Made by a program: the position numbers and the translations under genes
Shown: positions 24,301 to 36,300 of the stretch, one piece after another
How positions within the stretch are numbered: the stretch's first letter is position 1
How the letters are laid out: each line of letters starts with the position of its first letter
Source: Marisa cornuarietis
Lineage: Eukaryota; Mollusca; Gastropoda; Architaenioglossa; Ampullariidae
NCBI GenBank assembly: GCA_004794655.1
Contig: SMMW01000001.1
Span: 9,931,501 to 9,995,500 of the forward strand
Length of the DNA: 64,000 nt
Direction: 5' to 3'
Notes under the pieces: generated by a model
What the model was told of the DNA's origin: nothing
Database searches by the model: none
The model's input: the letters and a program-made list of their open reading frames with translations, nothing else

Positions 24301-27300
24301 GCGCAGGGGGCCTGAAAAGTAAGCCAATTTGCCTTAGACAGGTTTCACCTACCTTCTGGAAAAAAATGTATCCTGCTCTGGGGTAGTTAAAAAAAAATGT
24401 ATGGTGATGGGAAAGTGATTGCTGCAACATAGGTCGTCATGCACAATCCAGTTAAAATCTAGTAAAAGTGTGTTTGTTTGTTAGTGTTTAACACTGTGCC
24501 TGCAACTAAGGCCATATCACGGCGATGAGAGACAAATTTATTCCAAAAAACCTATTGATCAAAAAAACTCACCAAGAGACACAACAGTTATATCCCAATA
24601 AAAGCCACCAGAAGCAGGAGAATTTTAAAAGAGTAGATTTAGTGTAAAAATGGTTGTTGCAGCCAAAAAGACCACCAACAAACCAAAACCAAAAAACCAA
24701 CAATTAACAGGATATAAAAAGTTAAATCTTATGAAAGAGTCCTATCCCTTTTAAAAATGTAAAAATTACTGCCGATGGGACGGACCTAAACAAGGTAAAC
24801 AAAGAAACTGCTGTGAAAAAACGCTGACGGGTACTCTGGAGCTCAGGGCAAGTGATCAATACATGTTTAACATTTAAAGTTTCTTTGCACCACGGACAAA
24901 CAGGTGGTGGTTCACCTCGTAAGAGGTACGATTGCATTGCATAGGTGTGCCCTAATCTCAGTCTAGTAAGAATCACCTCCTCCCGCCGCACTGGGCGGCA
25001 TGGAGGCAGGCGGTCAGAAAGACTGGGAAGGTGTATAGCTTGTTTTGGCCCAGTGTCCCATTGATGTTGCCACAGGGACTGAACATAGGCCGTGAAGATA
25101 GATTTTCAGTCAGCTGATACAAGTGACTTTAACTGATCATGCAACTGGCAAGTGGCCTTGGCAGCCTGGTCCACTCGGACATTGCCAGTAACACCAGCGT
25201 GGCCAGGTGCCCAAACGAAAACAATATCTTTGTTTCGGCGAATGAGTGCCACATGAATTTTGTGGATTTGTACCACAAGAGGGTGGTCAATGCAACTGGA
25301 AAGAAGAGCTTGGAGGGCAGAAAGGGAGTCTGAGATGATCAAAAAGTTGTGCTCCGAAGAGCGGTGAACATGCTTTAAGGATAGCAAGATAGCGTGAAAT
25401 TCTGCCGTGAAGACAGAGCAGCCATCCGCGAGTCGGGCAGAAGAGGCCTGCTGCAGTTGGCAGGATGGAACTGCTGCTGCAGAGACAGGACCACCGTTTG
25501 GAACTTTGGAACCATCTGTAAAGATACAGTAGAAACCAGGATAGTTAGAAAGAAGTTCCTGAAAGCGCTGAAGAAAGATGAGGTCACTAGTGTCCCCCTT
25601 TTTAAAGGTTGTAAGATCAAGACGGATCTCTGGAACAGGAAGGGTCCAAGGAGGGGCCGGCAGTAGAGGGAGAGTCTCCACCTGCTATCTACTCCGGGGG
25701 CTTGTAGATGAGGTGCCACACGGAGTGATAACGGTTTTTGCTCCTTGGTACGAATAGCATACAAGGCAGCATGCTGAGGTCCATAAACGGCATGGTAAGC
25801 AGGGTTTTCAGGATGAGACTTCAAGCGACAGACACAGGATAGCATGAGTTTCAGACGGCGTAGAGACAGTGGAGGCTCACCAACTTCTGCGTACAAACTT
25901 TGTACTGGCGTGGTGCAGAAGGCACCCAAACAGATGCGGAGCCTTTGATGATGAATGGGATCGAGAATTTTGAGGTAGGACTCTCGAGCAGAGCCATGCT
26001 TGGAGCGGACCAGGGCACAATACAGGTGAAGCAGGACCGTGCGGTCCGCCTCCAGCTGACATGGTGTCATGTACCAGTCCGTTCCATAGTTTTTTTCTGA
26101 CTTTTTTAACCCCTCAGTGATTTGTGGGTTGCACGTGTGGATGGAGTATATGAGGGAATGAACGAGATTAGTGGTGGTGTAAGGGTTAAGTATGGGATGA
26201 CGTGTTTAGTGAATACAGTTCAGCAGTGGAGTTGGGTGTGAAAAATCATAGAAAATTCACTCAGGTCCAAGATACTAAAGGTCCGAGTCACGTCGTCTGA
26301 ATATCTCCCTAGTGAGATCGATGTGTACAGGGAAGCAGGGTAGTACCGATTGACGCTGGATGTGGCGCGGTACTGACCCCTTTTGGATTAACCTCGCCTA
26401 GACGAGGTACGATATCTTTTCCTGTTAATATTTTATGGAATGGTGAATGTGGAAAATATGATTTAGGAAAGTACTATATAGTAACTTCGAGTTACAGGTT
26501 TTAATGGTGAGGGCGAATTGTATCTGGAGCCCTACCGGACCCAGCCAAGTCAGGATAATTTGCACGTATCGAGGACTGGCGAGCGACCAGTAGAGAATCC
26601 TCAGCCGCGTGACGTCACTGTGGAATACCCCAGCTGTGACCCCGTGACCCGTCTGGTAGGGCTCCAGATACAATTCGCCCTCACCATTAAAACCTGTAAC
26701 TCGGAGAAAATTTGAAGCCATTTTCTGACACCCACTTCTGCACACCATTTACACACAGCTGAAGCCGGCGTTCGAGGGCCAGCAAAAGAGTTACAGCAGT
26801 CAATGTGAGAAATCACAAGGAAGAAAACTAGTTTAAAGGTAACATCTGCTAGAAGTTTTTTTGTTTTTGGATTTGGCTTATGCATCAAAGACAATAATAG
26901 CATGGCTTAGACCACGCTAACTTACCTATAGGCACTTCAAGTTTGATGTCAGGTGTTTTATCATACCCCTTCCAACGCATCTGATCCTCCCCTATTGAAC
27001 AAAGTGAACAAAGTGAAACTGACAGGTTGCCAAGACTGCAAATTAGAACTAGCACAATTTTTGTATCACCTATATCTAGCCTGTGATTCCACAACCTTGT
27101 TTATTCAAACCATGCATGTCATTATGATTTATTAATTATTCATGTTTCTAGATGGCCACTCCTCATTGTGCCATGTCGGCAACTCTCAATTCTTTCTTCA
27201 ATCTTCTACATTTTCTTTGATATTTGACTGTTACCATGCTGTGTACTTGATATGTTAGACTTAGGAGTGTTGCAGCCGTGTGTCATGATGATGATCTTGT

Positions 27301-30300
27301 ACATGGTCTTTGCTAGGCCTACTTTTGCACTTCAGATATTTGTGTTCATTAGCACAAGATGGTGGACAAATCCTCAATTAAGGATGGCCTCTGGCTTCAC
27401 TGCTCTTGTGACTCTTGCTTCTGCTTCACTCCTCTCGCTCTGTTATTCAGTCTTCCTGCTCTACATGTCAATGTTCTACTGCACTCTCCATCTCTGTCAC
27501 AAATCTAAGAAGAGAGGGCACAGAGATGGTGCAAAGCAGAGACCGAAGATGTTTCCCCTTGATGATCATCACAAGAATCCGTCTCTTACATTTTTAGATA
27601 GGTGTGCCGAACAGTACATTACACCAAGTGCTGGACTGTGGATGATGTTGCAAGCTTAGAAGCCTATTTTTAGTGTACCAGCTGGGATGTCCTAATCTTA
27701 ACAAATTAGTTAACACCATCTCCTCATAGGTCTCCTTCTGTGTGCTTTACCCAAACTTCAAGTGATGAAGAACTTAAAAGCAGTGCTCAATAAAATGATG
27801 TCTATGTTCTTCATGGGTTTTTGAGCATCAGTCATAGGAAAGCTCTGATGGAATGCAGCAGAGGGGAACTCGTGCCACCAGGACCAGTCATCCCCCTGTC
27901 TGAGAGGGTCCCCAAATGAATAGCCTGTCCACCCCTTCACATTAGTCACCCAAGAAGCTGGTAAACAGAGAGAGTCACAATGCTACTCGTCAAACCAAGG
28001 TGCATGATAAGAAAAATGTTGAATCTCAGTTTTCTTAATCCCATCCCAAGGGTTGAAATTTGTATGGAACAAGTTGTAGAGCTGTTTCAGCAGCTAAAGA
28101 TAAGGAAGGCTCCAGACCCAGATGGCATTTGGGGCAGAACACTATGTTTCTGTGTGAACAAACTTGGAGACATTTTCCAACACCTGTTTCAGTGCTCTCT
28201 GGATTCACTATCAAACCCTATCTACCATTGTACCAGTTCCGAAGAAAGCTTCAGCTAAGCATCTCAATACCTTTTGACCAGTGTCCTTAACATCATTGGT
28301 CATGAAAGTATTGGAGACAATCATCAAAGCACTGATTCTAAATGCCACTAACAAATGTCTTGATCCACTGCAATTTGCATACCAGTCCAACAGAAGTGTT
28401 GATGATGCCAAACTGTTTGTCATCCATTCTCTGCACAAACACCTGCAGAAATGGCATGCCCATGCAAGATTGCTGTTTTCTGTTTTTTCATTAGCTTTCA
28501 ACACAATCCAACTGTATCTCTTAGCTAGAAGACTCCTTAATGAGTTTTCCTTGACCATCAGCTAGTGACCGGCTTACATCACTTGACTGTTGCAAGTAGA
28601 GGTTCCTGCAGTCCTACCAGTGTGGTGATCATACAAACTCACTTGTTTTTGATCGGAAGCAGCCTCCTTAGGCACTTGCTCTTGAATGCCTGGATTCTCC
28701 TCTAAGTACTGGCAAGCAGAATCCACATTTCACATCAATAGAGCAGGATCAGTACTACATGGGATTTGTACAGATTGTACACTGTAGTAAACCTGATGTT
28801 ATGCTGTGCCAGATCCTGTCCAGCCTAGCCATTGCCACTGTTGCTGTTGTGATCCTGATTCGGATATGTCATGGAGTTGCCATCCATGGAGAAGGTGGCT
28901 CACAAATACTTTTTTTTTCTCGGGGCCAGTTGTATTTGAAAGAGCGATGCCCATCTCTCATTTGCTGGGCCAATGGCCAGCGAAGACATTGAGGTGCATT
29001 TCTAACACAATAATCAGAAAAAGCAATAAGCGCCTTCAGAAGCTAGGCATCTTGCAATGCGGTGTATGGTCAGAGTTTTCTTTTTTTTAAATGAAAATGC
29101 TTTAATTCACAATATGACAACATGTATAACATGCTTATAAATGGCATGCACTGAACTGACTGCTCAGAGTACTTGAACCTGGGAACAATTCATGCAGCAT
29201 AAACAGTGTGTGATCTAGAGCTGTAACAGATATTTTAAGCAAGTGAAAGCTAAATAATCTTTATTCTTTTAGAAAAGTATTTGAAGAACAGGAAGATCAC
29301 AATAAAACTGAATAGCTGTGCATATCTAAACTGCAAATCTAACAGACATGTTTTTAAAACTTATTCATTTACAAAGTAAACCTGACACTGAACGGGGAGA
29401 AAAGCAAAACCATGTAACACACTGCAACCAGGGTATTTACTATATAAAAATGACCACTTCTGTAAGTGAAAATCAGCTGGAAGAAACAAAAGTCTCATAA
29501 TGGCCACAGGGGGCAGCTTGAACCAATGTGATACCCATTCTGGCTCACAAATAATTAAAGCTGCTTACCTCTTCAAGCCATACCCCATTCATATAGATCT
29601 CCACATTGCCATTGCCAGTAATCATAACTTTGGTCTTATCAATGCTGGTCAGGTCTTCATTCCATATGCATTCGACCTGTCTGTCAGTCTGCTGGTAAAG
29701 ATATTTGAGTTCTTTGTTAGTACCTGCTAACAGTTCTATGTTGTTTGCAAAGTGTAGGCTGCAGATCGGCCTTCCACCAATGGAAATGGAACTGTGATGG
29801 TCACAGAGGGTTTCATAAATGATATTCTCTAAGAAAATGTTGAACAGCCACAGTGATAGGGAATAATAATAATAATAACAGTGAAGATTTTTATAGCGCA
29901 TATTCACACTCATAGAGAGCATGCTCTTAGCGCTTAAAACGGGGAAGAGACGTGAGGGACGAAAGAAAACAACAGTACTGACGACGAAACAGAAAACAAA
30001 AGGCATCAAGTAACAGAAACAGAGAAATATAGTGATTCTGCAGAGAAAGATGGGTAAGGTAGCAAGAGGGAAGGGATGGGGAGGGGAGTAAGAAGGACTA
30101 GCATTGTGGACTGTGTTAGGAGTAATGCTCAAGGAAGAGGTGCGTTTTCAGTGCAGATTTGAAAGATTCAATTGTAGGAAGGTGGCGGATATGGAAAGGA
30201 AGAGAGTTCCATTGTTTTGCAGCACAGTAGCCAAAAGTCCTGTGACCATAGGTTGTTGTTCTGGTGACAGGAAAAGTTAGGATACGGTCGTCAGACGAAG

Positions 30301-33300
30301 AGCGTAATTGTCTGGCCGGAGAGTAAGGGATGAGAAGTTCAGAGAAATAGTCAGGACAGGAACCAGCAAAGAAATTAAAACACAGCACAGACAGTTTGTA
30401 CTGAATGCGAGAACGGATGGGTAGCCAGTGTAGAAAACGAAGGAGAGGAGTGACATGGTCCCTTTTCCTTGCTCTAAGCACCAGACGCGCAGCGGAGTTC
30501 TGTACTTTCTGGAGTCTCTGAATGAGGTAGTCAGGGCAGCCTGCCAGCAAGGAGTTGCAGTAATCAAGTCGAGAAAGAACAAACGCACAGACAATAGAGT
30601 TGGTAGCACGTGTAGAGAGAAAGTGACGTATGGCACTGATCTTACGGAGCTCGTAATAGGCAGACCGACAAACAGCTGTAACATGTTTATCAAGGGTCAT
30701 GTCTGCGTTGACAATAAATCCCAGATTCCTAACGGATGATGTGAAGGTGATGTTGCTGTCGCCCACCTTGATGTGATTGGGCAGACTGACGAGTGAAGGT
30801 TGATGTCTTCTTTTATGGCACAAGAGGGCTTCCGTTTTATCATCGTTTAGTTTAAACTTGTTTTTTACCATCCAGCCCTTGACATTGCTGATACAAACTT
30901 CTAGAGAGCTAATAGCAGAGTGAGACTCAGCCAGTGAAGTAGAACAGTAAAGCTGCGTGTCATCAGCATAGGATTGATGAGAAACCTGGTGAGACCGGAT
31001 GCATAATGAAAGTGGCTTAGTATACAGGATGAACAGAACTGGGCCAAGCACTGAGCCTTAGGGAACACCACAGAAAAGTGAAGCAGGGCGAGATATCTGA
31101 CCATCAACTAACACAGTCTGGGTCCTATCAGTGAGATAGGAGTTGAACCATGAGAGGACAGGTCCAGAAATCCCGTAGAGGGTGAGGAGTCTGTGAAGAA
31201 GCAGAGCGTGGTCTATAGTGTCAAATGCAGCAGACAGGTCCAGTAGGGTTAATGGAGAGACATCACCACTGTCAAGAGCAGATAATATGTCTGTTGTTAC
31301 TTTAATAAGAGTGGTCTCGGTGCTGTGGAAAGGTCTATATGCCGACTGAGCTTGTGGGATAAGATGGTGCTCTTGTAAGTATGCCCAGAGCTGTATCAAA
31401 ACTATTTTCTCTATGATCTTTGAGAGAAAAGACAAGTTGGAAACTGGACGGTAGTTGTTCAGCACATTGACGCCAAGCGTGGATTTCTTTAGAAGTGGCC
31501 TCACCACCGCATTTTTGAAGATGGGAAAACCCTGACGACAGGCTGACATTTACAATATTTGTGATGGCAGGAAGTAGAGTATCTAGGCACTCCAGCAGAA
31601 GGCTTGTGGGCATCGGATCTAACTCGCAAGTTGTTGGTTTAGCTTTTAGAATAACCGCTTTCACATCGGTCTCAGAGACTGGTAGGAACTTGGTCATGGA
31701 GCATCCTGGGAGGACATCACAGGAGATGCTCTCAAGCACCAACACCGAGTCTAAAGATGATCGAATTTCCGATATCTTGCTGGTGAAATAATCACTAAAA
31801 ACTTGCAGCAGCAGTGAAGCAGGGTAGGCAGTAGGCAGTGGTGTTGCTGTACGAGATCCAGTCATTTGATTGCAAATGGCAAAGAGCTTTTTGGAAGAGG
31901 TGCAGTTAATTATTTGGCCCTGAAGATATGATGCTTTAGCCTCATAAATGCATTTTGCAACGCTTCGCTTTGCGGCATTATAAATTTCTTTGTGGATGAT
32001 GAGTCCAGTCTTCCGCCAAACACGTTCAGCTCGCCAGCGCGTGCGCTTCAGGTCACGGAGTTCAAAGCGGATCTGTGAATACCAAGGCGCACATTTAGAC
32101 TGGCGCATCAGACGTCGAGACACTGGGGCGTGGTCATCAACCACTCTACGCAAAACACAGTCAAGTTGCTCGGCAGAAGGTGGTTGGAGGAGCGCCATCT
32201 GCAGCTGTGCTTTGAATGCTAGTCTATCCACATTTTGTAATGACCGGGTGGGTCTGAAAACTGGCGCCGATGATGGGCATTTGCGATCCAGTTCGATTAG
32301 TACAGAGTAGTGGTCAGATGAGAGATCGTGGGAAACATCAACTGACTGCACTAAGTGGTCCTAGTCCTAAGGTCGATGTATGACCCAGTCCAAGATGTGA
32401 TCTCTTTTGTGAGTTGGTTGCGACATGGACTGGACAAAACGAAAGGTGTGCAGCATTTCGGACAGTTTGACAGTGTCAGGGTGAGAACTGTCGAAGTGTA
32501 CATTAACATCTCCGAGGAGTATTGCGGGTCTAATTTGTGCATTGCTATAATCCAAAAGATCATGGAATTCTGAGAAAAAAGTAGAGGCTGTAAGTTTGTT
32601 CCTGGCGCTAGGAGGAGGTCTGTAGATGCAGAGCAGGTGCATCGAGCAATGAGGAGCCGAAGAGACTTGTACAAATTCAAAAGACGTGTGAGGGAACGAT
32701 ACAGCAGTAGTAAAAGACAGGTACTTGGCAAGTGATGATCTGTAGATTATAGCAATACCACCACCACGTGTAGGGCGGGGGAAAGATTTCAGGCAGTAGC
32801 CCACTGGAGTAAGATCGACACACATGCTCTCGTCGCCTCGCTGTTTAAGCCACGTCTCAGTGATGATGAAAATATCAAGGCGGCGGTCTGTGACAAATTC
32901 TGTTAGTATACCCTTATGTATGCCAACTGTAGTGTGAAAGTAAGCTCCTGTTTGGTTATTCAGCTGTACCGCACTTGTTGAGCTATTATACAGCAGTTCA
33001 ATGACTTGGACAAGGCCTTCTTCAATGTTGACTTTTCAAACCACCTGTCACAGCCCTTCATGCCAGACTCTGTTGAAATCCTTCTTAAAGTCTTATGAAG
33101 CTGTGATACAGGTTCTGCTGATGCTGAAGGTGGTTCTTTATCAGGATGCGACAAAGATCTGCTTAACCATGCTTCTACCTGGTCTGAAGCCAGCCTTTTC
33201 TTCTGCTAGGAATTCTTCTGCAATGGTGTTGATGAAGCTCTGTATTACTTTCACCATGACTTTGCTTGGGTGGCTGATAAGGCTTATGGTTTTGTAGTTT

Positions 33301-36300
33301 TGGTACTGTTTGGTGTTTCCTTTTTGGGGGGAGGAGTATACCTAGTGACTGCATCCATTCTTTGGACAAGAGTCTTTGGCACAGAGCAATGAGGGCCTTT
33401 GTAGTTTCCATCCTGCCGGAATTTCACGTGCCAATGCTCCTTCTCTCGGCTTGATATCTGCTTTAGTCCCACTAGTACATTTTTCGTTATCCCCACCCTG
33501 GAGCCTGCCAGCAGGGAGTGCAGTCACTCTTGATCCGGGCCTCAACTGATCTGGCATAATGTCTCTTTTGTGAGGAGTGTCCATGGCCCTGCCTGTAGGC
33601 TTATGCACTTGGTGGCGCCCATCTTCCTCTCCAGGTGAACCTTAGCCAATGGGTCAGCCTGGTCACGAACATGTAGGCACTAGGCCCTGGATATTGGAAG
33701 GTCTTTGCCTGCTGATGCCATGTTAACATCATGATTTTCTGTATGGGTTTACTCCTTTAGCCTTTATCTTTCCCAAGATTACCCACAAACCAGAGGGGCC
33801 ATTTTTTCTTGGCTAGGGTTATGGAAAAAAATGTTAACACTCTGTAAACTGCTTTCCACCCTGGATGATGCAAAAATGGCAGTAGTGGCGACTACATGGC
33901 ATCTAGCCAATCAAAAGTTTAAAAAAATTAAAAACATGGGTCTCATAGAAGCTTATCCATTTTTGTTGTTAGAAAACTGGAATACCAACACTCAGGTTGT
34001 TGTGAAGGCTCAATACTGCCTCTTCTTTTTCTCGAAGCTGAAGTTATCCTCTGTCTCTCAGAGATTTCTTCAGCTATTCCATTCTTCAGATACCATACAG
34101 TATGCTGTCCTTCTCATTTATCTGTTTTTACAACAGTTTATTCGTGAAGGACAAGAGCAGCTTGCACTGTATTGTATACACCTGCAAAGTTACTGTAAAA
34201 GCCCAGAGTGATCTTCAGACACTGTTTAACAGCCAGACACTTCTGAAATGTCTGCAGTTCTACATGATGATGGGCATGTCCTGTCAAAAGAGTTTCATCA
34301 ACTTTCATTGGCTACGGATTCTGTGTACCTGCATGCAGGATCAACAGATTGAGGCTGTTCTTTGTTGTTTCAGCAATGTGACTTTTGTGTTGAAATGAAC
34401 ATAGATTATATGTAAGCCTGAACCATGATTGTATGAGAGTCTGTTTGGTGGATATGAATGTGCTGTGGTATTGTTTTGTTGTTGTGCTTCCACACAAAGT
34501 TGCCTATAACTGCCCTATGGGGTAAATAAAGTTTTATCTTGTCTTACTATATATCAATTTTTTTTCTTCAGTAGCAGCATCTGCTAGGTTAAAGCAGGAA
34601 TGAAAATAATCAATTTACAATGCCATTGTTAGCTGTCTCTTTAATACTTTAGAACACCACAGAATGCAGAATGATAAAGCATTTCACCATTTTATGCATT
34701 TGTGTTAGACCACTTAGGCCAGAGGACCAAACGCTTCAGTCCACATATATGTGCAGAGGTAAAGAAAATAATGCTTGACTTGCCAAGGAATTCCACTCCA
34801 TTTTTGCTGCACCATTCTTTCAATTTTTTCTCATATTCAACGCCAATAGACCTGGATCATATAACAGAAGAAGAATTGTTTTTGTCACAAGCTTAAGTCT
34901 ACATTAGAAACATATAGGTAATGAAATACATTTTACCAAGACCAGGAATTATCTTTTCGCTGGCGAAAGGGTGAGCAAGAGGTCCCTGGAATCACAATGT
35001 AACAAAGTATTCTAGTGCTCTCTGTCGACATCTATGCCTCTATCATGGTTGTGAACTTATAATTGTCAGAATGATATACCAGGGAGCATCATAAGAATTG
35101 CAACTGTCATAATATGAGCAAGCAAGGTCTGGTTTTACACATTAGTTACTGCGGTCACTTGCTCAGTAACACCGAGAGACTGTCCTGCTTAGCCTTTTGC
35201 GAATACTGCTGGATCTCCAACTGCTGAAAGGACATCAGCTGTATCACATTAATCACACCTTGACAGTGCATGAGTGCTGTCTCACAGTCAATGTTTACTC
35301 TCTCTCTTTCACATACACAGCAGACAATGGTCTTTTATTCTCTTACGCTTGATGTAACTAATTCTAACTTAATTTGTGTCACAAACCCAACACTTCTTTG
35401 AAGGTTGGTTCCTGCCTGCCCCCCCCCCCCCATTGGAATGCATCACAACAAAGTGGCTGGAGTAAGGAACTGTGTCAGCAATGTGGTCCTTGACAGCCTC
35501 TTAGGTAAAAATCCATTTTTATATCATGAATGTAATAGTCTGAATATGCTGTCAATATACACCACTCACCCCAAAATCCTCTAAGACAAATTCAAACTAT
35601 GTTTACCTTTTGATGCTGTCCACAATGGGGCCATAATGCTCATCTGCCACAACACACTGAAAACCCATGTTTAAAAAAATTAGAACCTGCTTCTTTTAAC
35701 AAAGAACAAGTATTAAAAAATCTATTTTAATTTTTTGTTTACATTATATATTGCTTATACACAGGCAATAAAATTCCATCCAATTTTGTTCTATTGACAT
35801 TTTGGCATGATTTATCATGTTCATTTAATGTTAAATGAAAATGATGAATGCAGATGTGCTCACCATTTCCAGATGGAATCAGTATCCCAGAAAGCCATTT
35901 TTTTTTTATTTTGTGTCCGCAATCCATATTGAAAATAAAAGGCTAACATATTATTAATAAAATTAAGCAATTTCTGGTGCATTTTCATAAATCATTTTCT
36001 TACATTTTCCAGATTTTCATCTATAAAATGTGGTAAAATGGTATGGGTGAGCCTCTCAGCTAGGCCCTTTTCAGTGAACATGTTGAGGACTTTTATAGGA
36101 CTTCTCATGGTAAAAAAGAATTTCATTTGATCTGTGAGTGAAATGTAGATGTAACACTGGCACAATGTATAAAATGCATAGCTGTCTCCTTTTTTATTTA
36201 TTTTTTTTTGCTGGGCTCGATGTACTTAAAATCAGTGATGTGGGATTTTTGAGCGCCAGAGGAAGACGGGGAACTGATGTTTTATGCCAAGCCAAGAACT

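Larger units (their letters stand above)
29852..32908 (-). mobile_element. L2/CR1-type LINE (family A), most complete copy
   Basis: It carries an endonuclease and an RT over 3 kb and ends in the family tail: GCGCATATTCACACTCATAGAG in plus orientation, preceded by an AAT repeat at 29852-29878. It sits inside the RTE element, between TTVGIHKG (32912-32935) and LSLWLFNIF (29850), the same place in that protein. The frame is broken at about 31051-31058, 31549 and 32351-32367. The ORF1 region is absent, so it is 5'-truncated just before the endonuclease. Confidence 0.9.

Noticed and set aside
27252..27659. 135-codon frame that looks like a membrane protein
   Set aside because: The end overlaps the LINE family B linker ([13 protein letters not shown] in another frame), so this is decayed LINE sequence read out of frame.
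31990..32310. Plus-strand 106-codon frame
   Set aside because: Antisense shadow of the family A LINE linker.
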